This document shows positions 24,204-33,909 of a stretch of DNA of 46,914 nucleotides, in pieces. The position numbers were made by a program, and so were the translations under genes. The stretch comes from Verrucomicrobiales bacterium (GTDB lineage Bacteria > Verrucomicrobiota > Verrucomicrobiae > Limisphaerales > UBA1100): the NCBI GenBank assembly GCA_002721895.1, contig PBLV01000045.1, positions 1 to 46,914 on the forward strand, written 5' to 3'. The notes under the pieces were generated by a model. The model saw nothing but the letters and a program-made list of their open reading frames with translations. It made no database searches and was not told the DNA's origin. Position 1 is the first letter of the stretch, and each line of letters begins with the position of its first letter.

Positions 24204-26138
24204 TTAAACCGAAAGGTACGTGTAGTCGCGCAGGCCGCGGTCATACTCATCCAGCAGCTTCATGGCCTGACTGGGCTTGAGGCGGTCAGCCTTGATGGCT
24301 GCATCCACCTGCTGCTTCATCCAGCGCTTGAGCTGCTTCTCGTCGTACTGCACGGTGTTCAGGGATTCCACAACCGTATGGCCGCGGATGACCTCCTCCA
24401 CGTAATACCCCGATGCCTCGTCCGGGTCGAGAAAGACATGTACCTCATGCACGCTTCCAAACAGGTTGTGCATGTCGCCCATGATGTCCTGATAGGCGCC
24501 GGTCAGAAAAATCCCGAGCGGATACCGTTCCATCCCCTTGCCGTTCCGGCGCAGCGCATGCAGGGGCAACGTATCGCGCACAGCCTCCAGATCGATGAAT
24601 TTCTTGACCGCGCCATCGCTGTCGCAGGTGATATCCACCAGCCGCGCCTCCCGCGTCGGCCGTTCGTCCAACCGGCCCAGCGGCATGATTGGGAAAAGCT
24701 GGTCCAGCGCCCAGTGGTCCTGCAGGCTCTGGAACACACTAAAGTTGCATACGTACTGATCCCCCATGCTGTCCATCAGCCGAACGATCTCCTCGGGAAC
24801 ATGTTCGCGCCCGCGATAATAGGCCGTGACCTTTCCGCAAATCTCCCAATACAAAGTCTCCACCTTCGCCTTCGTATCCAGCTCCAGCACGCCCAGCGTG
24901 AACATGTCATGCGCGTCTTCCTTACACTGCAAGGCTCCATGGAAAGCCGCCAGTTTGTTTTGAGTCCGGCCGAAGTTGCGCCGGATTTTCAGGAGTTTCC
25001 GAACCAGTGCGTGCTCCTCATCACCATACTGCAGCCGCGGTTTGAGCGACTTGGCAATCGCCCCGAAAGCCTCCACCACCAACACACTGTGGTGCGCCAC
25101 GATGGCCCTTCCACTTTCGCTCACCACGTCTGGTGCTGGCACCTCCTCCTCATCGCACACGCCTCCAATGGTCCCCACCACGCCGTCGGTGTATTCGCGC
25201 AGCGTGTAGTTGGAGCTGCTTTCCCCTGCCGCCCGACTGCCGTCATAATCCACCGCCAATCCGCCGCCCACATCCAGATACTCGATCGGGAAATCCATCT
25301 TCCTGAGCTTCGCGTAAAAACGCGCCCCCTCTTGCACCGCCTTTTTTACCGTCAAGATATCCGGCACCTGCGACCCAATGTGGAAATGCAACAGGCGCAG
25401 GCAGCGCGACAATCCCTCGCGGCGCAGCAAATCCGCCGCTGCCACCAAGTCTGCCGTAGTCAATCCAAACTTGGCATCTTCACCACCACTGTCCGCCCAT
25501 TTACCCGCCGACCGGCTCAACAGTTTCAGTCGCATGCCCACCATCGGCTCCACGCCCGACTCACGCGCCAGCCGGAGAATCAAGGGTAATTCCTCAAGCT
25601 TCTCAATCACCAACACCACCTGCTTGCCCAGCCGCAGCCCCATGAACGCTCCCCGGATAAAATCCTCGTCCTTGTAGCCGTTGCAAATGATCAGGCTCCC
25701 CGGGTCATCCAGCAATGCCAGTGCCGCAAACAATTCCGCCCGGCTTCCCACTTCCAGCCCAAAGTCAAACGGCCGCCCCGCATCCACGATCTCCTCCACC
25801 ACCTCGCGCAACTGGTTCACCTTGACCGGAAACACACCTCGATATCGCCCGCCGTATGTGTGCCGTTCCATGGACGCGCGAAACTCCCCGTTGATCGCCG
25901 CCACACGGTGACGAACAATATCCTGAAAACGCAGCAGCATGGGATAACGCAAACCCCGCTTGCGCGCCTCCTCTACCACCGCCAAAACCTCCACCTCGGC
26001 ACCGTCCTTTCCCAGTGGCCGCACCTCCACGCGGCCACGGGTGTTCACGCCAAAATAGCCCGCCCCCCAGCGGTCCACATTGTACAGACTCGCCGCGTCC
26101 TCAACCGACCACGTGCCATTTTGCCCAGCGTCACTCAT
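24204..26138 (-). CDS. speA: Biosynthetic arginine decarboxylase
   Basis: The protein has 644 residues, close to the 630-660 of SpeA. It decarboxylates arginine to agmatine with PLP, opening the agmatine route to putrescine. The PLP lysine is Lys106 in FPVKVNQL. LLHFHIGSQV, EYLDVGGGLAVDYDGS and VSESGRAIVAHHSVLV are the fold-III barrel and substrate motifs, and the C-terminal DIMGDMHNLFGSVHEVHVFLDPDE is typical. SpeA is an ornithine/DAP-decarboxylase-like fold-III enzyme, often requiring Mg2+. It is divergent from the Nif3 gene across 98 bases and followed by a membrane-protein gene. Confidence 0.96.
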   Translation of the reverse strand: MSDAGQNGTWSVEDAASLYNVDRWGAGYFGVNTRGRVEVRPLGKDGAEVEVLAVVEEARKRGLRYPMLLRFQDIVRHRVAAINGEFRASMERHTYGGRYRGVFPVKVNQLREVVEEIVDAGRPFDFGLEVGSRAELFAALALLDDPGSLIICNGYKDEDFIRGAFMGLRLGKQVVLVIEKLEELPLILRLARESGVEPMVGMRLKLLSRSAGKWADSGGEDAKFGLTTADLVAAADLLRREGLSRCLRLLHFHIGSQVPDILTVKKAVQEGARFYAKLRKMDFPIEYLDVGGGLAVDYDGSRAAGESSSNYTLREYTDGVVGTIGGVCDEEEVPAPDVVSESGRAIVAHHSVLVVEAFGAIAKSLKPRLQYGDEEHALVRKLLKIRRNFGRTQNKLAAFHGALQCKEDAHDMFTLGVLELDTKAKVETLYWEICGKVTAYYRGREHVPEEIVRLMDSMGDQYVCNFSVFQSLQDHWALDQLFPIMPLGRLDERPTREARLVDITCDSDGAVKKFIDLEAVRDTLPLHALRRNGKGMERYPLGIFLTGAYQDIMGDMHNLFGSVHEVHVFLDPDEASGYYVEEVIRGHTVVESLNTVQYDEKQLKRWMKQQVDAAIKADRLKPSQAMKLLDEYDRGLRDYTYLSV

Positions 26139-26236
26139 GCCAAGGGGAATGGCGGATCATGAAAAAGCTCGCCGCCAAATGCAAACCGCACGTGATAAAA
26201 AATTGCGCCATGGCCTGAATGTGGTTTCATCCCGGC

Positions 26237-26998
26237 ATGGCGGCAGCGGACTTGAAGGCAATCGTAAATCACTGCGACCGAGAACTGCGCGTGGAAGCCA
26301 TTGCGGATTCACCGGGCGCACACAACGGCCTGCAGGTGGAGAATTCCGGCAAGGTGCGGGCCATTGCCGCCGCCGTGGATGCGAGTCTGGCTACGGTCCA
26401 AAAGTCGGCCATGGGCGGTGCCAGCCTGATGGTGGTTCACCACGGCCTCTTCTGGACCGCAAAACATCCGTGGATCGGGCCGCGACGCAAGCTCATCCAG
26501 ACGCTGGTGGAGCATGACATGGCGGTGTACAGCGCCCACCTGCCACTGGACCTGCATCCGCGCCTGGGCAACAACGCGTTGCTCTGCAAGGCGCTCAAGT
26601 TCACCCGGCCACGCCCATTCTTTGAGGAACACGGCACACCCATCGGACTGCGGGTCAGCACACGGTTGTGCCGGGACATCTTGGCAGCACGTTTAAAGAC
26701 CATTCTGGGTGTGCCGCCGGTGCTCCTGCGGGGCGGCCCCAGTGTGTGCAAAAAAATCGGCATCGTGACCGGCGGCGCGGGGGGAAGCGTGGAGAAGGCG
26801 GCTAAGGAGGGCGTGGACACGTTCATCACCGGCGAAGGCCCGCACTGGACAGGAGCCCTCGCGGAGGAACTGGGGATCAACATCTACTACGGCGGCCATT
26901 ACGCAACCGAGACTTTTGGCGTCAAGGCACTGGCGAAACACTTGTCCCGAAAGTTTCGCGTCCCATGGGAATTTGTGGATCACCCCACCGGGTTGTGA
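26237..26998 (+). CDS. Nif3/DUF34-family dinuclear-metal protein
   Basis: The protein has 253 residues. ATG 26237 was chosen over a nearer upstream start because family homologues begin close to this Leu/Ile-rich helix (ADLKAIVNHCDREL). Metal-ligand motifs are visible: HNGLQVE, VVHHGLFW (His pair), SAHLPLDLH, FITGEGPHW and YYGGHYATE. The family forms toroidal hexamers with two metals per subunit; GTP cyclohydrolase-like roles have been suggested but are unsettled. The 3' end overlaps the convergent YfhO-type gene by 19 bases. Confidence 0.9.
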   Translation: MAAADLKAIVNHCDRELRVEAIADSPGAHNGLQVENSGKVRAIAAAVDASLATVQKSAMGGASLMVVHHGLFWTAKHPWIGPRRKLIQTLVEHDMAVYSAHLPLDLHPRLGNNALLCKALKFTRPRPFFEEHGTPIGLRVSTRLCRDILAARLKTILGVPPVLLRGGPSVCKKIGIVTGGAGGSVEKAAKEGVDTFITGEGPHWTGALAEELGINIYYGGHYATETFGVKALAKHLSRKFRVPWEFVDHPTGL

Positions 26999-29900
26999 TT
27001 TTCATCCTCTGCCCGCCGCAATCCCACCACGCCAAAGGCCAGCCCCGCCAGCGCGGCCAAGGCACTGACGAGCACGGGTTCCCGGGTGGGCTGATAGCGG
27101 AACACAACCTCGTGCCCTCCCGCGGATGGCGGCAGGTGTACGGCGCGCATGAGGAAATTGGCGCGCAACAATCGCGACGGCTGGCCGTTGACGAACACCT
27201 GCCAGTCCGGATTATGCCGATCGTTTAAAAGCAGGATAGTGTCCTTCTCTGTGGGTGGGGTTTTCAACTCGATGTACTTGGTGTGGTTGACCACATATTC
27301 CACGGGCCCCGGCGAGGCACCCCCAGACGGCTGGGGCAGTCCATTCTCAGCCAGCACCACCTGAGTCTGGGGATCAAATTCCGCGCTGGCCAACCGCTCA
27401 AGTGCCTCCCGATCGCTGGCTCCCTGTTTCCAATCGGCATACAATTTCGCGCGCGGCAATGCTCCCCGGAACTCAGTCACCGCAAACTTGCCATTGGTGG
27501 TTACGCTCGTGGAATAGGAGACTGGCAACTGCCCCGACTCCATGCCCGCTGGCACGGGCACGATGTTGAAATCGGCCAGAGGCCGGAAGCGCTGGCGACG
27601 GGGATCGAGAACAGCGTTGAGCGCGGAAGTGGCATTGGCATCTCCTAACCTCCTGCGCGCGGCCTGGGTCATGATGGAACTACCGGCATAACTGACAATA
27701 TAGCGGGTGGAAGTGAGTTCCAACTTCCGGAGAGCCAAGCGGACGGCTTCATTCACCTGGCTGGGCGCAACGGCCGGGGCAAGGTTTGTGCGAAATGCCG
27801 TGTCCGCCAGTTTGGGCCGGGGCTCCTGCACAATGTCCAGCATGGGCACGCCATGCCAAGGCATCTGATGTTGTGCCCACTCAACGCCATAGACACTGGC
27901 CAATTGCCCGGAAACTCCCTTTGTCCGGAGTTGCAGGCCTCTTTGCTGAATCTGCTGGGAACAAAACTGCATAAGTTCCGGATCATTGCTCGGATGGGAG
28001 GCTGAAAAGGACTGAACAAACTGTTGGAAATCTGCGGATGTCTGGCACTGCAAAATGCCGCGATGAAAATTCTCGGCAGCGACGGCCAAAGAGGCATTGG
28101 TGAACACTTGGTTCGCCGGTGGAAGGGGTGCCAAAAGCACATCCAAGACATGAGCCTCTAGCGAAGGTTGCACGACTTGAGGACCTCCTGGGGTGGGAAC
28201 GGCCAAGTTGAACCGCTGACCGTCCAGCAGAGCGGTTCGGCCCTGGGTTGATTGGCCGGCCAATTTCTCCAAAACAGGATTGGAGGGATATTTCTCGGAC
28301 AGATTCCAGTATTTGATGTACGGGCCATGAGCGGAGCCGAGATCCACCACCAGCAGAATTCCAAGTGCCGCCCATAAGCCCACCACACCCTTGGGCGACC
28401 ATCTCAAGCGCGGCACCGCCAACAACAAAAGCAAAGCCATCAACAGTAACAACAGCGTTCTCCAGATTTGTCCCATGCCAAAGGCCGCCATCGCTTTTGC
28501 ACCTTGTTCATCCGCCAGTCCCAATCCTCGCGATATATGCACGGCTACGTCTCCCTGCAACGTCATCAGCGCCAATGACAGCGCCGCCGCGGCCATGAAA
28601 AATACGCCGGAACCAATCGCCCAAGTCTTCTCAAAGCCTTCCCCAGGCTGAAACAGGTTGCTTAGCATTGAGCCGGCCTCCTTCACGCGGCGTCGGGTAT
28701 CCTCCAAGTAGAGCCGCGCAATCCCCTGCAGCCCCAAGCCAAACAGGATGACCAGCAACAGGCTGAAGGGCTGCATAAACTTGATGGGGTTCCGAATGTC
28801 ATTGAAGAAGGGCAACGGGTAAATCAGTTGATATAAAAATCCGTGCCGCCCCCATGCCAGTCCCAGTGAGATGATCGCCAGCGTGGCCGTAAACCAAATG
28901 AACCGGCATTCCACGCGAGAATAAGGCCCATCCTCCCGGCGGAACGAATTCACCAAGCCCCAAACCGCGACGACCAGAACCAGCACGCCCGCGTAAACGC
29001 CATATCCGGAATGATGCGGCATGCCCATGCGGTGCTCCGGCCAGCCAGGCGTTTGCCCCACGCTCCCCCAGTAACGCTGCTCGGGCGGGCTGTCCATCCG
29101 GTAACCAAACAAACCCGGCACAGCCAGTCGCGCGGTTTCCGCCTTGGGCAGGCTCCACTGGGTGGCGCCATTCCACTGGTGTTCCGCAGAAAATTCCTGA
29201 TTCACAATGCCTTGGGTTTGTGTTTCCCGAACGCTGGCAATGGTGTTCCAAGCCATGAGCCCGGCAAATACCGCCATCACAGCAACCACCGCCGCCCCTC
29301 GGCCCAACGCGAGCAGCGTCCAACCTTCACGGTTTAAAACAAGAAACACCGCATACGCCGCGGCATATAGACTGAAAAGTGCGCCAATGTCGTAGGCTTC
29401 CATGACTCCCTGGCCCACCGCCAATCCCGCCAACACCGCCAAGGGCCACCATCGGCGGCCCCGTCCGCCCACCAACGCCGCCAATGCGAGAAAGGTCATC
29501 CCCGCCGCCAGCGCCCGCACAGGCAATCCCCACGTGGCGTAAGTGAAGAAGGCCCCATTCAACGCCGCCGCCAGGGCGCCTAGCAGGCAAACCGCAGATC
29601 CACATCCCATTTGCCGAAAGAAAACCCAGGCACACATGCCCGCCAACCAAAGGCAACCGGGCGCATAAAAATTGGCAAACCAAACCGAGCCATCCGTTCC
29701 CAGCGCCATGCCCAGCAGGCCAACAAGCGTCGTGAAGCCAAGGGCCGCCGCCGGGTAGGCATAGCCGATCCACGTATGGTCCACCCAAGTGCCCCACCCC
29801 TCCCCGCCATTCTCGAAATAGTGTTTAATGAAGCCCAAGGGTGCGTCATTGGCAAACAGCACGCGGCCGACTTGAAGGCTTTCGCGAAACAATGCAACCA

Positions 29901-30084
29901 GCACCAGCGCCAACACGCCCGCCGCAAATGCCGCCGCGGGCCAACCCGGTCGCCCGGCAGGCATGGATTTTTTCGACGGTTCGGCTTCCAATGTGCCCGC
30001 CTCGGAAGGGGGTTCCGGCGATGGAGAATCCGTAGCTTTCTTCTTCCTGTTTCGTTTCGCGCGTGCCACGGGATTGAAAGTCAA
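26980..30084 (-). CDS. Large YfhO-type membrane protein, possible GT-C transferase
   Basis: The protein has up to 1034 residues. A cytoplasmic basic start (ARAKRNRKKK) leads into more than ten predicted membrane segments over residues 45-600, followed by a long exported part. The C-terminus has WQVFVNGQPSRLLRANFLMRAVHLPP and HEVVFRYQP, the hallmark ending of YfhO, and a final helix. YfhO proteins are thought to transfer sugars from lipid carriers in teichoic acid or surface glycans. The start is uncertain: the frame opens with TTG 30084, and GTG 30069 is an alternative; neither has a good SD. Two overlapping hairpins immediately precede it. It follows the DegT gene by 46 bases and closes the sugar operon; its 3' end overlaps the Nif3 gene. 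Confidence 0.8.
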   Translation of the reverse strand: MTFNPVARAKRNRKKKATDSPSPEPPSEAGTLEAEPSKKSMPAGRPGWPAAAFAAGVLALVLVALFRESLQVGRVLFANDAPLGFIKHYFENGGEGWGTWVDHTWIGYAYPAAALGFTTLVGLLGMALGTDGSVWFANFYAPGCLWLAGMCAWVFFRQMGCGSAVCLLGALAAALNGAFFTYATWGLPVRALAAGMTFLALAALVGGRGRRWWPLAVLAGLAVGQGVMEAYDIGALFSLYAAAYAVFLVLNREGWTLLALGRGAAVVAVMAVFAGLMAWNTIASVRETQTQGIVNQEFSAEHQWNGATQWSLPKAETARLAVPGLFGYRMDSPPEQRYWGSVGQTPGWPEHRMGMPHHSGYGVYAGVLVLVVAVWGLVNSFRREDGPYSRVECRFIWFTATLAIISLGLAWGRHGFLYQLIYPLPFFNDIRNPIKFMQPFSLLLVILFGLGLQGIARLYLEDTRRRVKEAGSMLSNLFQPGEGFEKTWAIGSGVFFMAAAALSLALMTLQGDVAVHISRGLGLADEQGAKAMAAFGMGQIWRTLLLLLMALLLLLAVPRLRWSPKGVVGLWAALGILLVVDLGSAHGPYIKYWNLSEKYPSNPVLEKLAGQSTQGRTALLDGQRFNLAVPTPGGPQVVQPSLEAHVLDVLLAPLPPANQVFTNASLAVAAENFHRGILQCQTSADFQQFVQSFSASHPSNDPELMQFCSQQIQQRGLQLRTKGVSGQLASVYGVEWAQHQMPWHGVPMLDIVQEPRPKLADTAFRTNLAPAVAPSQVNEAVRLALRKLELTSTRYIVSYAGSSIMTQAARRRLGDANATSALNAVLDPRRQRFRPLADFNIVPVPAGMESGQLPVSYSTSVTTNGKFAVTEFRGALPRAKLYADWKQGASDREALERLASAEFDPQTQVVLAENGLPQPSGGASPGPVEYVVNHTKYIELKTPPTEKDTILLLNDRHNPDWQVFVNGQPSRLLRANFLMRAVHLPPSAGGHEVVFRYQPTREPVLVSALAALAGLAFGVVGLRRAEDENHNPVG

Positions 30085-30087
30085 ACA

Positions 30088-30112
30088 CAGTCAGCAACTG
30101 ACTGGGACAGTC
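30088..30112 (-). promoter_or_regulatory. Two overlapping hairpins before the YfhO-type gene
   Basis: CAGTCAG-caa-CTGACTG (30088-30104, 7-bp arms) overlaps GACTG-gga-CAGTC (30100-30112). They cannot form together because they share GACTG. They fill most of the 46-base gap, the only sizable internal gap in the operon, and end 4 bases before the TTG. That suits an operator, an attenuator-like switch or an RNA-processing site (inference). Confidence 0.35.
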
Positions 30113-30130
30113 TGCCAGATCGCAACCCAC

Positions 30131-31258
30131 TCAGGCAACGCCCAACACTTCACACAATGTTCTCACCACGCGCTCCACTTGCGTCTGACTTAAACAGGAC
30201 GCCGAGGGAAGATTGATGCCCCATGGGGCAAGACGATGGCTCACCATATTGCGGCGCTGCGCGGCCAAGGCTTCCCTTCGCCCATCATACGCCGGCAGAC
30301 TGCTGAGGGGGTTGAAAAATGGCCGGCTATCGATGCCCTGTTCCGAGAGAGCGGCCATGAGTTTCTCCTTGGGCCAGCCCAGTGCGGGGTCAATTTGGGC
30401 TGTCACCATCCAGTAGGAGTTTTTCGTGCCGGCCGGTTCGTGGTTAAGCACGATCTCTCCCGTCTCATCAAGCGCCTCGTGGTACCAGCCAAAGATTTCA
30501 CGCTTGCGAGCCACCAACTCATCCGCGCGCTCCACCTGCGCCAGCCCAATCGCCGCCGCCACGGGGGCGAGCTTGTACTTAAAGGCCACCTCCTCGTTTT
30601 TAAAAAAAATGTCTCCCGGCGCGCGGCCATGGTCGCGCAACTGCATTACGCGTTCGAACACGGCATCATCATCCGTCACCAACATGCCACCCTCACCGGT
30701 GGTAAAGGTTTTTGATCCGTGAAAACTAAAGGCGGCCACATCACCCCATGCGCCGGCCATGCGTCCGTGGCATTCGCTGCCAATGGCCTCGGCGGCGTCC
30801 TCGATGATCTTCAGGCCATGCGAGTCAGCCAGTTGCCGAAGCGCGGTATAATCCGGCATGCCTCCGTAAAGGTCCACGGGCAGAATGGCGCGGGTACGGT
30901 CGGTCAGGCATGCTTCCACGGACGCAACGTCAAGGCACCAAGTTTGCTTGTCCACATCAGCGAACACCGCAGTGGCCTCCACGTAGTCCACCGGCGCGGC
31001 ACTGGCAATCCAGGTGATGTCGGGGACAATCACCTCATCCCCCGGGCCCACCCCTAGGGCCGCCAGCGCGAGATGCAATCCCGAGGTGCAGGAAGGCAGG
31101 CTCACCGCATGTTTCACCCCGACGTATTCGGCAAACGCCGCCTCGAATCGACGAGGGTAATCACCAGCGCGTTCGTACCAGCCATGCGCGGCCGCATCGG
31201 CAGCGTAGTCGATCTCCCGCTGGGAAATATCCGGACCGGCAATGGGAATGCGATCCAT
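30131..31258 (-). CDS. DegT/DnrJ/EryC1 sugar aminotransferase
   Basis: The protein has 375 residues. ATG 31258 was chosen; a TTG two codons earlier is in frame. The internal-aldimine lysine lies in FSFHGSKTFTTGEGGML, and PSCTSGLHLALAALGVGPGDEVIVPDITW, IIEDAAEAIGSECHG and FKYKLAPVAAAIGLAQVER are typical of the perosamine-synthase-like branch that aminates C4 of nucleotide 4-keto-6-deoxy sugars. The donor is usually glutamate. It begins two bases after the CmcI-like stop. With the CDP-glucose dehydratase upstream, a CDP-4-amino sugar is the simplest hypothesis; C3 amination is the alternative. Confidence 0.88.
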   Translation of the reverse strand: MDRIPIAGPDISQREIDYAADAAAHGWYERAGDYPRRFEAAFAEYVGVKHAVSLPSCTSGLHLALAALGVGPGDEVIVPDITWIASAAPVDYVEATAVFADVDKQTWCLDVASVEACLTDRTRAILPVDLYGGMPDYTALRQLADSHGLKIIEDAAEAIGSECHGRMAGAWGDVAAFSFHGSKTFTTGEGGMLVTDDDAVFERVMQLRDHGRAPGDIFFKNEEVAFKYKLAPVAAAIGLAQVERADELVARKREIFGWYHEALDETGEIVLNHEPAGTKNSYWMVTAQIDPALGWPKEKLMAALSEQGIDSRPFFNPLSSLPAYDGRREALAAQRRNMVSHRLAPWGINLPSASCLSQTQVERVVRTLCEVLGVA

Positions 31259-31260
31259 GG

Positions 31261-32046
31261 TCAACCCGCCACTCTTTTTAAAAATCCACCCGGCGCCACC
31301 GTAATCTGAAGCTTGTTTTCCATCGCGCAGTCGATCTCAAATTGGCCGTTCGATTTTAAAAACTCCGCGACCGCCGTGCGTGGGTTGTCGCCCTTGTCCC
31401 ACGGCCGATCCGGAAAAGAGCCGGTCGGCAGGTTTTCGATGAGCGTGTCAAACACCACGCAATAACTGCCGGGGGAAACCAATGGCGCGTAAGCTTCCAG
31501 TTCGGCGAGCACGTGGTCGTGGGTATGGTTGGAGTCCAGAAAAACCATCACGCGATCGTGTTCACGGGCAATTTCCCTGACCTGCTCGACGATCTCCGTC
31601 GCGATGCTTGATCCTTCGATCATCTGGATTCGATCCGCCAGAGGATGCCCTTCAATGGCCTTCCGATTGTGCGCGCGGATTTCAATATCGATGCCCAAAA
31701 CCTTCCGGCGCGATTGCCTCGGGTCCACCGTGCCTCCCTTGACATGTGCCTCTTCCAAATCCAACAAGGCCAGCAGGGAGGCACTGAGCACAAGCGAGCC
31801 ACCGTGGGCAATACCTGTCTCGATGACCAAATCCGGTTTGACCGACCAGATCAGTTCCTGCACCGCGCAAATGTCCTGCGGGTACTGAATAATCGGCCGT
31901 CCAAGCCAAGTGAAATTGTACAGGTAATTGCCACTATCACAGGCAGCCTGCATCCACTCCATGGATTTTGAAGCCAACCCCGGAGCATCACCCAACCGGC
32001 GGATGTTCTCCCGCACTTCACTAACAAATTGCTCTTCCGGCTCCAT
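31261..32046 (-). CDS. CmcI-like (cephalosporin hydroxylase family) protein
   Basis: The protein has 261 residues. ATG 32046 was chosen because the upstream extension reads through the end of the ATP-grasp gene. A Rossmann SAM-binding pattern is visible: LVIETGIAHGGSLVLSASLLALL, VLGIDIEIRAHNRKAIEGH, MIEGSSI and VMVFLDSNHTHDHVLAELEAYAPLVSPGSYCVV. The family includes CmcI of cephamycin synthesis and rhamnosyl O-methyltransferases of glycolipids; in glycan clusters it usually O-methylates a sugar. Start is ten bases after the ATP-grasp stop. Methyltransferase activity on a hexose is inferred from context. Confidence 0.82.
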   Translation of the reverse strand: MEPEEQFVSEVRENIRRLGDAPGLASKSMEWMQAACDSGNYLYNFTWLGRPIIQYPQDICAVQELIWSVKPDLVIETGIAHGGSLVLSASLLALLDLEEAHVKGGTVDPRQSRRKVLGIDIEIRAHNRKAIEGHPLADRIQMIEGSSIATEIVEQVREIAREHDRVMVFLDSNHTHDHVLAELEAYAPLVSPGSYCVVFDTLIENLPTGSFPDRPWDKGDNPRTAVAEFLKSNGQFEIDCAMENKLQITVAPGGFLKRVAG

Positions 32047-32056
32047 CGTCCGCAAA

Positions 32057-33040
32057 TTAATGCCCGGCGTCCACCCGGCTGTCGAACTCCAACTCCACCC
32101 GGTCCACCGCCACCCGCCGCGCCCGGCCTTTCCGGATTGTGGAAGCAGCCGGCTCCTGTCCGTCCAAATAAAAACCCAAAGCCATGGCCACCTCGTTATA
32201 GCCAAAGGCCGCGCGCATTGCCGTGGTGCTGGAAAATCTCGGATTTATTTCCAACAGCCACGTCCTCGCCCCGTCTTTGCGAAACTGATAATTGGTTGGC
32301 CCAACCGGCTGCAAACATCTCCCCAGCGCGACGGCTGCCCTAGCAACGTCATCATCATCCACCACCTCGGCAAATCGGGTGTGACCCGAGGTCGACAGCT
32401 CACGCCGGAAAATCAGCGGCGCCATGGATCGCCCATCACCCAAGCCGAACATCCCAACCGTGAACTCGCAATCATCCCTGCCCACGATTCGCTGAATCAT
32501 ATTGAATCCATCCGCGTGACGCACCAAATCCCCCGCATTTTCCAATCGCACTATCCCTCGCGAACCGGAGCCACATCTCGGCTTTAAAAGAAACGGCGGT
32601 GGCCCCAGCAGTTCCACACATTCCTCCCAGTCTTTTTCGCAGACCGTTGGGATCGCCCATTCTCCAGCAGCCGCAATCTGCAGCCACTTATCCCGCGCCA
32701 AGTCGATCAATTCCCGCGAATTCAAGCCCAGCCGGGTTGCGGTCAATTCTCCGCGATGAGCGTCCAAATAAAATACATCCTCATCAATCCCCGGCAAAAC
32801 AAGATCTGCCTCATCTGCAAGCCCGCGCCAAAAATCAAGATAAGCCTCACTTTCCTCCGGCACCCGCGGCTTAGGATAAAACTCATCGCAGGCATCGCGC
32901 CCGACACAACCCGGATTACGATCCACTCCCAAGACCTTCACCGGCCGGCCACTCGTCCGCAGTCCCTCAACAATCCCACACCCGATGACAGCCCCCACAC
33001 CCGTCACCATCACAGCGATCTCTTTTCGCTCCACGCTCAT
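32057..33040 (-). CDS. ATP-grasp ligase-like protein
   Basis: The protein has 327 residues. An N-terminal Rossmann-like region (MVTGVGAVIGCGIVEGL, VLGVDRNPGCV) precedes the ATP-grasp fold: DKWLQIAAAGEWAIPTV, FLLKPRCGSGSRGIVRL (ATP-binding Lys and loop) and WLLEINPRFSSTTAMRAAFG (Mg2+-binding Glu and Asn). ATP-grasp enzymes form amide or ester bonds through an acyl phosphate; this carbamoyl-phosphate-synthase-like subtype is common in surface polysaccharide clusters, with largely unknown substrates. The ATG overlaps the preceding stop by four bases. Joining an amino acid to the operon's amino sugar is a hypothesis. Confidence 0.85.
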   Translation of the reverse strand: MSVERKEIAVMVTGVGAVIGCGIVEGLRTSGRPVKVLGVDRNPGCVGRDACDEFYPKPRVPEESEAYLDFWRGLADEADLVLPGIDEDVFYLDAHRGELTATRLGLNSRELIDLARDKWLQIAAAGEWAIPTVCEKDWEECVELLGPPPFLLKPRCGSGSRGIVRLENAGDLVRHADGFNMIQRIVGRDDCEFTVGMFGLGDGRSMAPLIFRRELSTSGHTRFAEVVDDDDVARAAVALGRCLQPVGPTNYQFRKDGARTWLLEINPRFSSTTAMRAAFGYNEVAMALGFYLDGQEPAASTIRKGRARRVAVDRVELEFDSRVDAGH

Positions 33041-33909
33041 GTCACATCCAGCGGACCAAACGCACTCTCTGTGCCAGCATCACGAATCCGCGCCAGCCCT
33101 TCCCTCAGGGATATGGCGGGGGAAATTTCCAAGGCCTGAAACATCCCGGCATCTTTCGGATAGTTCACCCGCCGAAATGGTTTCTTGACGTCGCTGATCC
33201 GTGCTGTTCCGCCTCTTCCGAAGATGCCAAATGCCAACTCCGCAAGCTCCCCCATGTTTATTAACTCTTGATGAACCACCGGACATACGCCAGATGTACC
33301 TCTTTGTCCTGCCGTCAACATCAGCCGTGCCGCATCCTCTACATGAAGGAAATTCCGCGGCCCTTCCGAAGCCGGGAGATTTAAATCCAGCCCGGCCCCC
33401 GCGTACGCCACCACCCGTCCAAACCAAGCCTGATGTTTTACAGAACGGCCGTTTGTATCAAACAACTGCGGAAACCGAAGGGCACAAAACCTCCCTCCTC
33501 TGCGCATCATTCCCCACTTCAACAATGACTCCCCCTGCGCCTTCGAAAATCCATAACTTGTCATGCCTCCCGGCTCAAATTTTTCACAGGAGGAAAGGGT
33601 GCCCGCGCCAACCACCGAACGGCAATTCAACCGGTCCGCCAATTCCAAAACATGCAAACACCCGGCTGCGTTAATCTCAAAATTTGCCCGCACGCCTTCG
33701 GGACTGTCGTCACCAAACCCAGCCGCGCAGTGAAACAGCACATCCGCCACACTCTCCACCGCCTCCTTCAATCCATGACGCAAATCCAGATTAATCTCCG
33801 CGTCAGTATCCCTGCCCACGCGAATCACGGTTACGCCCGACTCGATCAGGATCGCGCACAGTTGTTCCCCAAGCATCGAGCCCGCCCCGGTCACCGCGAC
33901 CACTTTCAC
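33037..33909 (-). CDS. NAD-dependent epimerase/reductase
   Basis: The protein has 290 residues from GTG 33909, which overlaps the methyltransferase stop by four bases (GTGA), so the start is well supported. The N-terminal Rossmann motif is VTGAGSMLGEQLC, followed by LFHCAAGF, the catalytic SYGFSK (Tyr-x-x-x-Lys) and RNFLHVEDAARLML. The protein is an extended SDR. In a CDP-4-keto-6-deoxy sugar pathway it could be the 4-ketoreductase or an epimerase. The ATG of the ATP-grasp gene overlaps its stop by four bases. The substrate is not visible in the sequence. Confidence 0.87.
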   Translation of the reverse strand: MKVVAVTGAGSMLGEQLCAILIESGVTVIRVGRDTDAEINLDLRHGLKEAVESVADVLFHCAAGFGDDSPEGVRANFEINAAGCLHVLELADRLNCRSVVGAGTLSSCEKFEPGGMTSYGFSKAQGESLLKWGMMRRGGRFCALRFPQLFDTNGRSVKHQAWFGRVVAYAGAGLDLNLPASEGPRNFLHVEDAARLMLTAGQRGTSGVCPVVHQELINMGELAELAFGIFGRGGTARISDVKKPFRRVNYPKDAGMFQALEISPAISLREGLARIRDAGTESAFGPLDVT

